A DNA stretch of 64,000 bases from Aureimonas altamirensis (GTDB lineage Bacteria; Pseudomonadota; Alphaproteobacteria; Rhizobiales; Rhizobiaceae). The notes beneath the pieces were generated by a model. It did not search any database and was not told the origin of the DNA. It saw nothing but the letters and a program-made list of their open reading frames with translations. This document shows, piece after piece, positions 43,011 to 51,035 of the stretch. The position numbers and the translations under genes were made by a program. The stretch covers positions 347,157 through 411,156 of the forward strand of contig NZ_BBWQ01000001.1 in the NCBI RefSeq assembly GCF_001463885.1, given 5' to 3'. Position 1 is the stretch's first letter. Each line of letters starts with the position of its first letter.

Positions 43011-43327
43011 ACGGCGGGCCCATCCCTGGCGTTTCGGTTGCCCTCCTGTATCGCATCAGGGTTTCCGCTTCCTTGAAATCCGTCCGGGGATGATGCTTCC
43101 GGCCGGTCTTCGCGGGATGCAGGACAGGATCAAGCGACTGAAAAGAATGGCCATTCATGCGCGGATGCCGGCGGTTAACCATGTTGAGCGATGCCGCTCC
43201 GAATCCATGGTGAAAGGCGCCATTCGGCACCCTTGGCGGGCCTGCCGGCCGGCTGACTTATGGCTTCATTAAAAGGTTGGCGGGCACGATCCCGGTGATT
43301 GGACAGAGGCTGCGACACACGTAATCG
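43011..43327. other. 317-base gap without a clear gene
   Basis: Holds the promoter regions of the divergent DUF5330-like and sensor-kinase-like genes. Frames in both strands are short and without ribosome sites. No RNA gene or strong repeat seen. Confidence 0.4.
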
Positions 43328-44701
43328 ATGGCGAAAGACACTCCCGCGAACACCGCCCACGACAAGGAAGGGCACGCCGGCCGGCGTAGCGCCCGCCTTG
43401 GCGGCTGGCTGCGCGATGGTCTGGACGGACTCCTGCCGACCCAGTTCGAGGGACGGGCCAGGGCGGCACGCCTGCGCGTGCTGCTGGTGCTTCTGGCGCT
43501 CGGCATGGGGTGCGCCATGCTGGCGGTGTGGGCGGGCGTTGCCACCGGCGCGGTCCGCCGCGAATTGCTGCTTGCCTCGATCGCCTGCATGGCAGGCGCG
43601 GTCGCGACCGTATCCTGGCGCATCTCGGCCACTGCGGCGCGGACGCCCCTGGCCGAGTTGCCGGCCTTCGCAAAAGCCCTGCTTGCCGACGAGGCGATTT
43701 CGCTGATCCTGATTCTGGACAGGCAGGGACGCATCCTGCAGTCCGTACGCGGGCCCGAGGCGGGCTACGGCCTGGCCGAGCTCGTCCACCTCCGCGACCG
43801 CATCGCCGTTCTTTCCGCGCTGGCATCGCTCAGGGGCGGGGTTGCCCGCGCCGATCTGAAGCTGCGCGCCGCCGACGGGATCGCCGCAAGCGGCATGCGC
43901 CTCAAGCTGGTGGCGATGGATGGGGCCGACGCGGCCGGGGCCGTGCTGGCGGTGGGCGAACCGAATGACGAACTCCGGCCGGCCGATGCAGGGTCGGTCG
44001 AGCAGGCGCTGGACAATGCCGTCCGCGCCAGCGCCGGCAAGACCAGCCTGTTGACCGCCGTCGGGCACGAGCTTGCCGTTGCGGGCCATGGCGCCGGCTC
44101 TTTGCCGGTCGACCTTCTGGCCGGTGCCCTGTGCTACCTGTCGCGCATAGACGGCGGAGCCTGCCGGGTAGAGCCGACAAGCCTGCCGATTGCGCCGCTT
44201 GTGGAGAGTACGCTGGTCACCGCCCGCGCCGAGGCCGCGCGCAAAGGCCTGCGGCTTGCCGTCACCACGGCCGAGAATGGTGCGTGCGTTGCCGATGGCG
44301 AGGCGCTTCGGCTTCTGTTCGGCATCGTCTTTGCCAATGCCGTTGCCGCTACGCCGCGCGGCGAGATCGATATCCGCGTGGCCACCGACGAAAGCGGCCT
44401 GCGGCTGACCGTCACCGATGGAGGCGATGGCCTTGCCGGCTCCGACACGCAGCCGGCACTCAACTGCGCGCTGCTGATGGCGCGCAGCCTGTGCGAAACG
44501 CATCTCGGAAGGCTGCACACCTGCAGCCGCGCCGGTATCGGCACCGTGGTAGACTGCTTCATTCCGGCCGATTGCCAAGCGCGTATCGCCGCACGATCAA
44601 CAACCCCAATGGAAAATATCGTAAGCCTGACAGATGCCCGCAAAAAAAACCCGGACCTCGCCCCAAACATCCCGCAAGCGCCGAACCGCCGCTCAGCCTG
44701 A
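43328..44701 (+). CDS. Degenerate membrane sensor histidine kinase
   Basis: Protein of 457 aa. Two helices (about residues 47-71 and 79-97) anchor it. A PAS-like region follows (about 115-215, SLILILDRQGRILQSVRG), then a poorly conserved dimerisation helix (about 225-275) in which the usual HE(L/I)RTPL motif reads GHELAVAG, and an ATPase-like domain (about 285-413) with N-box LLFGIVFANAVAATP (N337) and G1 box VTDGGDGLA (D364). The histidine in GHELAVAG could still be phosphorylated but lacks the normal context, so this may be a pseudokinase or scaffold. It has no response regulator beside it, and its 3' end overlaps the next gene by 68 bases. Confidence 0.65.
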   Translation: MAKDTPANTAHDKEGHAGRRSARLGGWLRDGLDGLLPTQFEGRARAARLRVLLVLLALGMGCAMLAVWAGVATGAVRRELLLASIACMAGAVATVSWRISATAARTPLAELPAFAKALLADEAISLILILDRQGRILQSVRGPEAGYGLAELVHLRDRIAVLSALASLRGGVARADLKLRAADGIAASGMRLKLVAMDGADAAGAVLAVGEPNDELRPADAGSVEQALDNAVRASAGKTSLLTAVGHELAVAGHGAGSLPVDLLAGALCYLSRIDGGACRVEPTSLPIAPLVESTLVTARAEAARKGLRLAVTTAENGACVADGEALRLLFGIVFANAVAATPRGEIDIRVATDESGLRLTVTDGGDGLAGSDTQPALNCALLMARSLCETHLGRLHTCSRAGIGTVVDCFIPADCQARIAARSTTPMENIVSLTDARKKNPDLAPNIPQAPNRRSA

Positions 44702-45458
44702 CCGAATCGGCGGTGCGACACGCTTGATCGCGACGCTGGCTTCGGCCGGCGCGGTCGGCTTGTATCGCCTCGTCTCCAGGCGGCCGCTTCTGTATTTCGG
44801 TACGGCGGCCTTCCTGACGCTCGGCTCCGTCGTCGGCGCCAACGCCTTTCGGCAGGAAGCGGGAATCGTCAGTCCCATCCTGGCCACGCGCGGCGGGGTT
44901 CATGTCTCGTCCGACCCTGCAGACATCACGGGTGCGATCCCGCAGGAAAAGGTCGTGGCCGCCATCGAAGAGTGGCGCCCCGTCAACGACCCCCGCATCA
45001 TGTCGGTGCCGCTGGTGCGCGAGGTGCAGCAGGTGCTGCAGGTACACGGCTTCTACAAAAGCGAGATCGACGGCCGGCCCGGCCAGGCGACCGACCTTGC
45101 GGTACGGCAGTTCCAGGAAAGTCAGGGCTTGCAGGTGGACGGCATGATCACGCCGCTGCTGCTGACGCAGGTGCGCCAGTATGGGCAGGTCAACCCGACG
45201 CCCGGCGGTGACGATCGCAGCCTCGAAGAGCGTGTCGCGGAATTGAATGCCGCTTCCGGCAACGACCGCGAGCTGGTGCGCCAGATCCAGTCCGCGCTGA
45301 CACGCGCCAATGTGGCGGAGCTGCGGGCGGACGGCATCGCGGGAGAGCAGACCCGTACGGCCATCCGCACCTTCCAGGCCCTCCACGGGATGGACGTGAC
45401 GGGCGAGCCGGATGGCGACGTACTCAAGAAGTTGACGGAAGTCGGCGCGGTGCACTGA
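44634..45458 (+). CDS. Membrane-anchored double peptidoglycan-binding protein
   Basis: Protein of 274 aa with a basic N-terminus, one membrane helix (LLYFGTAAFLTLGSVVGANA, about residues 52-71) and two PG-binding-1 repeats outside the membrane: VREVQQVLQVHGFYKSEIDG with TDLAVRQFQESQGLQVDG, and RQIQSALTRANVAELRADGI with TRTAIRTFQALHGMDVTG. Likely tethers the envelope to peptidoglycan. The start overlaps the kinase-like gene by 68 bases in another phase; a later start near 44727 (TTG) is possible. It overlaps DUF1491 by TGATG. Confidence 0.8.
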   Translation: MPAKKTRTSPQTSRKRRTAAQPDRIGGATRLIATLASAGAVGLYRLVSRRPLLYFGTAAFLTLGSVVGANAFRQEAGIVSPILATRGGVHVSSDPADITGAIPQEKVVAAIEEWRPVNDPRIMSVPLVREVQQVLQVHGFYKSEIDGRPGQATDLAVRQFQESQGLQVDGMITPLLLTQVRQYGQVNPTPGGDDRSLEERVAELNAASGNDRELVRQIQSALTRANVAELRADGIAGEQTRTAIRTFQALHGMDVTGEPDGDVLKKLTEVGAVH

Positions 45459-45793
45459 TGCGGATCACCGCCGACCTGTTCGTCGCGCAGTTGATCCGCA
45501 GGGTCTTTGCCGATGGCGGTTTCGCCGCCGTGGAGCGCCGGGGCGCGGAAGCGGCGGGAGCCATCTTCGTGGTGGTGCGACAACGCGACGGCAGCGTCCA
45601 GCTCTACGCGCCGGCGGTTCAGGCCCTGGCCGAAGAGGATGGCGAGCGCCGGTTCATGACCGAGCCGCAGACGGATCCGGAGGCGCTGGCAAAGCGCTTC
45701 GAGCGGGAGGCGCGTTTCGACCCCGATTTCTGGGTCGTCGAACTCGAGACGGATGACGTCTCCCGCTACCTCATGCTTGCCGAGGCTGATTGA
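45458..45793 (+). CDS. DUF1491-family protein
   Basis: Small cytosolic protein (111 aa) characteristic of Alphaproteobacteria. It reads RITADLFVAQLIRRVFADGG at the start and EREARFDPDFWVVELETDDV near the end, both conserved in DUF1491. The ATG overlaps the stop of the peptidoglycan-binding gene, so the two are translationally coupled. The last 23 bases overlap the convergent gene. Function unknown. Confidence 0.85.
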   Translation: MRITADLFVAQLIRRVFADGGFAAVERRGAEAAGAIFVVVRQRDGSVQLYAPAVQALAEEDGERRFMTEPQTDPEALAKRFEREARFDPDFWVVELETDDVSRYLMLAEAD

Positions 45794-46556
45794 CCGGAAA
45801 GTCCGGCCGCTGCCGCCGCTTGCCGAAATGGCTGCGGGCGGGGGCATCGGCCGAGGGTTCGCGCAGGCGGCCGAAGGTTTGCCCCGGCGATTGCCCGTAA
45901 TCCGCCTTGAGCCTGCGTCGGCATTCGTCGCAATCGAGTTTGCGGTAGGCCGCCGCGAAGCCGTCCAGCGCCTGGACGTCACCGGACAGCTCCGGCCGCA
46001 GCATCATAAGAATGGCCAGTGCATCGCCGGGGCTGGCCTTCAGGCCCTTCAAGGCCATGGCGATCATGTGTCCGCCGGTGTCGCCGGCAAAATCCGGGCG
46101 TCGCCCACGCTGTAACCCGTAGGCATCCGCCAGCCGGTCGAAAGCCTTGTCCAACTGGCCTTTCAACGCGGCCTCGGCAACGGACTGAACAGCGGGCGAG
46201 GCGGCGGGGCAGGCCTCTGCGCCCGTATCTGCCAGCCGCAGCTGGGTGCGTCGAACAAGCCCCAGCAATGGTGCGGATGCGGCCTCCGGACGCGCCGGCA
46301 GCTCTGCCGCCAGTGCTTCGACACTGACCGGGCTGTTGTCCATGCCCGAAAGCACACCGGCAACCTGGCGCTTGGCCGGTTCCGAAAGGCGCGGCCAGCT
46401 CGACAGGACAAGGCGCGTCAGATCTTCTGCCTGACGCCGGCTGGGCCGCTCGATGGCAGAAAAGGCGGAGATCGCGGCAAGCGCCACCGTGTCGATCGAC
46501 TGCGCACCTTGCGGCTTTTCCAGCGTACGGAAGAGGGCGGGTGCGGCGTCGATCAT
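45771..46556 (-). CDS. Hypothetical, DUF2336-like helical-repeat protein
   Basis: Protein of 261 aa, cytosolic, almost all alpha-helical. The first half (RQAEDLTRLVLSSWPRLSEP, AKRQVAGVLSGMDNSPVSVE, ALAAELPARPEAASAPLLGL) resembles the HEAT-like repeats of DUF2336, and a pair of cysteines (DCDECRRRL) lies near residue 208. The C-terminus is Arg/Pro-rich and unstructured. I am not certain of the family. Single gene, convergent with DUF1491. Confidence 0.6.
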   Translation of the reverse strand: MIDAAPALFRTLEKPQGAQSIDTVALAAISAFSAIERPSRRQAEDLTRLVLSSWPRLSEPAKRQVAGVLSGMDNSPVSVEALAAELPARPEAASAPLLGLVRRTQLRLADTGAEACPAASPAVQSVAEAALKGQLDKAFDRLADAYGLQRGRRPDFAGDTGGHMIAMALKGLKASPGDALAILMMLRPELSGDVQALDGFAAAYRKLDCDECRRRLKADYGQSPGQTFGRLREPSADAPARSHFGKRRQRPDFPVNQPRQA

Positions 46557-46636
46557 GGTGCGTTGCGTATTGTTCCTGTGAGGGTTTGCCCAAATTAGAC
46601 CGGAAACCTTAACCGATCATTAACCATCCCGGACCG

Positions 46637-47185
46637 TCAGGTCGGTGGAAGCGGTTCCGCCCGGCACTGCAGCGTGGCGACAAAGCGTGACGCGGCGTCC
46701 GCAAGGCTGGGCGCCTCGACCACGCCACGCAACACGACATAGCCTTCGACGGCGTCGAAGGGCACGAAGATCGAGGCGTTCTCGTCGAAGGTGCCGGCCA
46801 GACGCAACTGGTCGAACTGCTCCTGCGTGCCCAGCATGATATCCAGCGTGTCATCCAGCGCGGCGCGCTGGTTGATGCTGTAGATATTGTCGCCCGACGG
46901 GCTGAACAAGGATGCCGTCCAGAATGCCGAAGACGGCTCGGCCGTCAGGTGCACCGGCCCGTTTGCGCTGGAAAATCGGCATGTGGACACATCGAAGGCC
47001 GGGTCGACGAAGGTGAACGGCCCGGAGCCGGCTTCCAGAATGTCGGTTTCAAACAGCGCGCCGCGGGCCGACAGGCGGCTCCATGCGCTGTCCTCGGCAA
47101 TCCGGGGCATGGCCAGGACAACGCCGATATGGACGACGGCGGCGCCGACGAGACCCACCAGAAGAGCGAGGATGAGCTTACCCAC
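46637..47185 (-). CDS. DUF1254-like small membrane-anchored protein
   Basis: Protein of 182 aa starting with GTG, one N-terminal helix (LILALLVGLVGAAVVHIGVV), remainder periplasmic with two cysteines (FDVSTCRFSSANG and VATLQCRAE). It resembles the short DUF1254 proteins of rhizobia that pair with a DUF1214 protein, and its start indeed overlaps the stop of such a gene by 8 bases. The pair follows the PBP1A gene on the same strand, which suggests a cell-envelope role. Function unknown. Confidence 0.65.
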   Translation of the reverse strand: MGKLILALLVGLVGAAVVHIGVVLAMPRIAEDSAWSRLSARGALFETDILEAGSGPFTFVDPAFDVSTCRFSSANGPVHLTAEPSSAFWTASLFSPSGDNIYSINQRAALDDTLDIMLGTQEQFDQLRLAGTFDENASIFVPFDAVEGYVVLRGVVEAPSLADAASRFVATLQCRAEPLPPT

Positions 47186-47780
47186 GGCCGGTGCAGCCCG
47201 CTCTGTCGATGGTGGGCAGGGCCAGCCTGTCGGTGCCGGCCGAGCTGCTGGCAGGCGTATCGTACAGCGAGAGTGCCAGCACCACCGGGCCGCCATCGCC
47301 GGGCAACGACAGCCAGTTGCCGGGCTGCGCCACCGCACTTGCCACGATGGGTGCGGCGTTGGCATCGTCGCGCATCAGCCTGGAAGAGACGAGAACGCCC
47401 GGCCGGTCCGACTGCCGTGGCAAGGCGAGCTGGCCGTCCGGGCGGTAGGCCGTCAGCGTGTAGAGGCGCGCCAGCGGTATCGGGCCCTCGACCCGGTAGG
47501 TGCAGTCCGCACGCAGGGGGCGGCCTTCGGAATCGGTTGCGGCACGGAAGGCCAATCCTTCGCCAAGACCGAGGGTAAGGTTGCCGTCTCTTGCCGACCG
47601 TGCCCTGGAATAGGGGTCGGCTGCCGGAGAGCCGGTCATCCTGTCGGCACGCCATGGGCCAATGGCGATGACGCCCTGGCCCTCGAAACGCGCCAGAAGG
47701 GCCTGCGCCGACCAGGCGCCGCCGCCGAATGCGACGACGATCGCGACAAGCATCAACAGGACGAGGCGCAGCCCTGGCAT
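47178..47780 (-). CDS. DUF1214-like membrane-anchored protein
   Basis: Protein of 200 aa with one N-terminal helix (LRLVLLMLVAIVVAFGGGAW) and a periplasmic domain. NLTLGLGEGLAFRAATDSEG, RPLRADCTYRVEGPIPLARL and YTLTAYRPDGQL match the DUF1214 core. The ATG at 47780 comes 5 bases after the stop of the PBP1A gene, and the stop overlaps the DUF1254-like gene, so all three form an operon. Function unknown, envelope-related by context. Confidence 0.75.
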   Translation of the reverse strand: MPGLRLVLLMLVAIVVAFGGGAWSAQALLARFEGQGVIAIGPWRADRMTGSPAADPYSRARSARDGNLTLGLGEGLAFRAATDSEGRPLRADCTYRVEGPIPLARLYTLTAYRPDGQLALPRQSDRPGVLVSSRLMRDDANAAPIVASAVAQPGNWLSLPGDGGPVVLALSLYDTPASSSAGTDRLALPTIDRAGCTGRG

Positions 47781-47785
47781 TGCGG

Positions 47786-49936
47786 TCAACGGGCTTCCGC
47801 GGCCGTCGCGTCTTCGCCCCGGGCGGCAACGCGGTTGGTGCCCGTGGGCGGGGCGTCGCGCATCATACGAGACAGATTGGACAGAAGGCGCTGCGTATCG
47901 GCGTTGATGCTGGGCGGCCGCACGATAAGCGGCGCATCGTCGTCCCGCGCCGCGACAGGGGTGCTGCCTGGCTCGGGCAGGGGGTTCTCGATGTCGGGGA
48001 TGGGATAGAGGTCGATCCCCTTGTGCGCGGCTTCCATGAAGCGTTGCCATGTCATGGCCGGCAGGGAGCCGCCGGTAAGCTTGTTGGTTGGCTTGAAACT
48101 GTCGTTCCCGTACCAGACGGCAGAGGTGAAGTTGCCCGTGTAACCGACAAACCAGGCATCCCGGTAGCCCTGCGTGGTGCCCGTCTTGCCGGCGGCGCGT
48201 GTCATGGACAGGGCGGCGCGGCGCGCGGTTCCACGCTCGGGGATCTGCACCAGCATCTCGTTCATCGAGCGGGCCGCATCAGCCGACAGCACGCGCTGCG
48301 GCGCAGGCAGATCGCGCGCGGCGCTCCAGACGACATTGCCTTCCCCATCCATCATGTCCAGCACGGCGTGGCGGTTTGCCTGCATGCCCCCGGCGGGGAA
48401 TACCGCATAGCCGGTCGCCTGGTCCATCACCGTCACCTCGTTGGTGCCGAGGGCGATGGTCTTGTCGCCGCGAAGCGGCGTTTCGACGCCCATGCTGGCG
48501 GCAAGTTTGGCGACGTTGCCGGAGCCGACCTTCTGGCTGAGCTTGACCGCCACCGTATTGATGGAGCGGGCCAGCGCCGTTTCAACGGACATGCGCCCCG
48601 AAAAGGAGTTGCCGTAGTTCTGGGGAGACCAGTTGCCGACGCGAACCGGCCCGTCCACCACCGTATCCTTGGGCGTCATGCCGTCTTCCATCGCGGCCGC
48701 ATAGATGTACGGCTTGAAGGATGAGCCCGGCTGGCGAAGCGCCCGGGTGGCGCGGTTGAATTGCGAGACGCCGTAATCGCGACCGCCGACCAGCGCCCGC
48801 ACCCCGCCCTCGTGATCCAGCACCACCATGGCGCTCTGCTCTACGCCGTAGGTCTTGCCGAACTGGCGCAGATGATAGTCGATCGATTCGTCGGCAAGCC
48901 GCTGCAGCCCCATGTCGATGGTGGTGCGCGCTGTGAGATTGCGCAGCTTGCTGCCGGCGGTCAGGCGGCGCACCTCGTCGAAGGCGAAGTCGAGGAAATA
49001 GTCGGGCGAGGCGACGGTGGAGCGGTCCACGGCGGTTGCGGGCCGGCGGCGGGCCGCCACGATCTGGCCCTCCGTCATGAAGCCGCTGTCCACCATGGCG
49101 CCCAGAACGACATTGGCGCGTGCGCGCGCCGCAGGCAGATTGATATGTGGCGCGTAGGCAGCCGGCGCCTTGAACAGGCCGGCCAGCATGGCCGCCTCGG
49201 CCAGGGTGACGTTGCGAACGTCCTTGCCGAAATAGAACTCGGCCGCCGCCGCCGCGCCGAACGTGCCGCCGCCCATATAGGCGCGGTCGAGATACATGGC
49301 GAGGATCTCGCGCTTGGAGTAGTGCGTCTCCAGCCACAGGGCGATGAACGCCTCGTTGATCTTGCGGTCGATAGACCGCTCGTTAGTCAGAAACAGGTTC
49401 TTGGCAAGCTGCTGCGTCAGGGTGGAGCCACCCTGCACCACGCCGCCGGCGCGCGCATTTTCGCTCATGGCGCGTCCGAGACCGACGAAGTCGATGCCCC
49501 AATGCTCGAAGAAGCGGCGGTCTTCTGTCGCCAGTACGGCCTTGAGGAAATGGTCGGGCATCTCTTCGATCGGCACCGCGTCGGCGCGCAGCTCGCCGCG
49601 CCGGCCGATCTCGTTGCCATGGCGGTCCAGGAAGGCGACCGAGTAGGAGCCTTCGGCGGGAAGGCCGTCGGCCGTCAGGCGCATGGCCGGCTGCGCCAGG
49701 GCCAGCAGCACGATCAGGCCCGCGAGGCCGAGCGTCAGCCCTTCACAGGACAGCTCCACCATGACGCGGTTGAAACCGCGCGCACGAAACTTCCGGGAAA
49801 AAATGGTCACGCTTTCCCAGGCGGCTGAAAAGCCGTGAAAAAGCCGCCACAAGCTGCTATCCAGCCAGGCATCGACTTCGATAAGCGCAGTTGGGCCGCG
49901 CCGCTTCTGCCGGTTGGGTGGGAGATGTTTCCGCAC
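47786..49936 (-). CDS. Class A penicillin-binding protein, PBP1A family
   Basis: Bifunctional peptidoglycan synthase of about 716 aa with a cytosolic lead, one membrane helix (GLTLGLAGLIVLLALAQPAM) and two periplasmic domains. The glycosyltransferase-51 domain has the catalytic ATEDRRFFEHWGIDF and QGGSTLTQQLAKNLFLTNER. The transpeptidase domain has SxxK in QPGSSFKPYIY, SxN in ARSINTVAVK and KTG in AAGKTGTTQGYRDAWFVG. The start is uncertain: GTG at 49936 (VRKHLPPNRQKRR) or GTG at 49966; the segment WLDSSLWRLFHGFSAAWESV is conserved in rhizobial homologues and must be included. First gene of an operon with two envelope proteins. Confidence 0.9.
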   Translation of the reverse strand: MRKHLPPNRQKRRGPTALIEVDAWLDSSLWRLFHGFSAAWESVTIFSRKFRARGFNRVMVELSCEGLTLGLAGLIVLLALAQPAMRLTADGLPAEGSYSVAFLDRHGNEIGRRGELRADAVPIEEMPDHFLKAVLATEDRRFFEHWGIDFVGLGRAMSENARAGGVVQGGSTLTQQLAKNLFLTNERSIDRKINEAFIALWLETHYSKREILAMYLDRAYMGGGTFGAAAAAEFYFGKDVRNVTLAEAAMLAGLFKAPAAYAPHINLPAARARANVVLGAMVDSGFMTEGQIVAARRRPATAVDRSTVASPDYFLDFAFDEVRRLTAGSKLRNLTARTTIDMGLQRLADESIDYHLRQFGKTYGVEQSAMVVLDHEGGVRALVGGRDYGVSQFNRATRALRQPGSSFKPYIYAAAMEDGMTPKDTVVDGPVRVGNWSPQNYGNSFSGRMSVETALARSINTVAVKLSQKVGSGNVAKLAASMGVETPLRGDKTIALGTNEVTVMDQATGYAVFPAGGMQANRHAVLDMMDGEGNVVWSAARDLPAPQRVLSADAARSMNEMLVQIPERGTARRAALSMTRAAGKTGTTQGYRDAWFVGYTGNFTSAVWYGNDSFKPTNKLTGGSLPAMTWQRFMEAAHKGIDLYPIPDIENPLPEPGSTPVAARDDDAPLIVRPPSINADTQRLLSNLSRMMRDAPPTGTNRVAARGEDATAAEAR

Positions 49937-50012
49937 GCTTATCACCACCACGCATACGGGGCACACGGAATGGCTTCCGCTGCCCGGCTTCGTACGCCCT
50001 TCATAACCCTAG

Positions 50013-50549
50013 GTGAGCAAATTGACGGTAAACAGCAAGCCGCCGACGCAAGATTCGCCATTGAATTCCTCGCTGCGTGATTTCGGCAACAGACCGTTCT
50101 GGCGCGAACGCGCGCTGGAGGATTTTTCGCCGCGTGAATGGGAATCCCTGTGCGATGGCTGCGGCCGGTGCTGCCTCAACAAGCTCGAGGATTGGGACAC
50201 GGGCGAGATCGCCTGGACCAATGTCGCCTGCCGCCTTCTGGACTGCGAAAGCTGCCGTTGTTCCGATTACGAAGACCGGCTGACGACGGTGCCCGACTGT
50301 CTGCCGCTGACGCCGCAGAGCGTGCGGGAAATCACCTGGCTGCCGCCGACATGCGCCTATCGCCTCGTTGCCGAGGGGCGGGATCTGTACTGGTGGCACC
50401 ATCTGGTGTCCGGCGATCCGACGACGGTCCACGAGGCCGGCATATCAGTGCGGGGCCGCGCCATCAGCGAGGAGGGGCTGGCGCCCGAAGAGTTCGAGGA
50501 TCATCTCGCGGCCTGGCCCGGACAGAATCCTATGAACGAAAATCATTGA
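50013..50549 (+). CDS. YcgN-family cysteine-cluster protein (UPF0260)
   Basis: Cytosolic protein of 178 aa with the CxxxCxxC-type cluster [14 protein letters not shown] (about residues 48-61) and a second cysteine group in [19 protein letters not shown], which together probably bind zinc or an Fe-S cluster. The family is conserved in Proteobacteria without known function. It starts with GTG at 50013; a later ATG is not available before the conserved part. It is the last host gene before the phage module, which begins about 150 bases downstream. Confidence 0.85.
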   Translation: MSKLTVNSKPPTQDSPLNSSLRDFGNRPFWRERALEDFSPREWESLCDGCGRCCLNKLEDWDTGEIAWTNVACRLLDCESCRCSDYEDRLTTVPDCLPLTPQSVREITWLPPTCAYRLVAEGRDLYWWHHLVSGDPTTVHEAGISVRGRAISEEGLAPEEFEDHLAAWPGQNPMNENH

Positions 50550-50564
50550 TCCTGAAAAAGACAG

Positions 50565-50593
50565 TTGACACCGTTACGGTGATCGACTAGAAG
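50565..50593 (+). promoter_or_regulatory. Candidate promoter with central palindrome at the prophage left edge
   Basis: TTGACA (50565-50570), 17-base spacer, TAGAAG (50588-50593). The spacer contains the 13-base palindrome CACCGT-T-ACGGTG (50569-50581), well placed for a repressor. About 40 bases downstream a terminator follows. Confidence 0.55.
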
Positions 50594-50634
50594 ATTCGTA
50601 CGGTCGAATTTCTGTATCGACTGTCTGGTTTTTG

Positions 50635-50669
50635 AAAGGGCTGCGCCGACTTCGGCTGCGGCCCTTTTT
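50635..50669 (+). terminator. Rho-independent terminator ahead of the terminase genes
   Basis: AAAGGGC (50635-50641) pairs with GCCC-TTT (50661-50667) around an inner GC hairpin with a CGACTTCGGC loop region, followed by TTTTT. It would end a transcript from the promoter at 50565 after about 70 bases. Confidence 0.75.
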
Positions 50670-50705
50670 CGTTTCCCAATCCCTGCATCTACCGTTGGAG
50701 CATCT

Positions 50706-51035
50706 GTGGTCCGACAAGCACGAAGCGCCGCCTCCGGCGGAGCGCAAAGGCGCGGTGTTGCCCAGGGGCCGCGCCTTGCCGAACTGGCGCGCGGCCATGC
50801 GGAGGCCGCGCTGGACGCCCTTGTGGAAATCGCCATCGAGGGCGGCAGCGAGGCTGCGCGCATCTCGGCCGCCAACGCCATCCTGGACCGCGCCTATGGC
50901 AAGCCGGGCGCCGGTGGCGGCGACGCCGCCGCACCCGATGGGCCGACCAACCCGAAAGATCTCAGCGACGATGAGCTTCTCAGTATCGCCAGCGCAGGCG
51001 GCGCACGAGCTGCTGCGCCGCAGGAGGGGGCGTGA
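50706..51035 (+). CDS. Putative small terminase subunit
   Basis: Protein of 109 aa starting with GTG. The central helix pair AALDALVEIAIEGGSEAARI, SAANAILDRAYGKPG is typical of short phage proteins that precede the large terminase and bind DNA. The tail (NPKDLSDDELLSIASAGG) is acidic. It overlaps the large-terminase gene by 65 bases, a common arrangement. Assignment rests on position and the helical motif; a DNA-binding HTH is not clearly visible. Confidence 0.65.
   Translation: MVRQARSAASGGAQRRGVAQGPRLAELARGHAEAALDALVEIAIEGGSEAARISAANAILDRAYGKPGAGGGDAAAPDGPTNPKDLSDDELLSIASAGGARAAAPQEGA

Noticed and set aside
50550..50705. Attachment site (attL) at the prophage edge
   Set aside because: No tRNA and no repeat that can be matched without the right end of the element; left unassigned.
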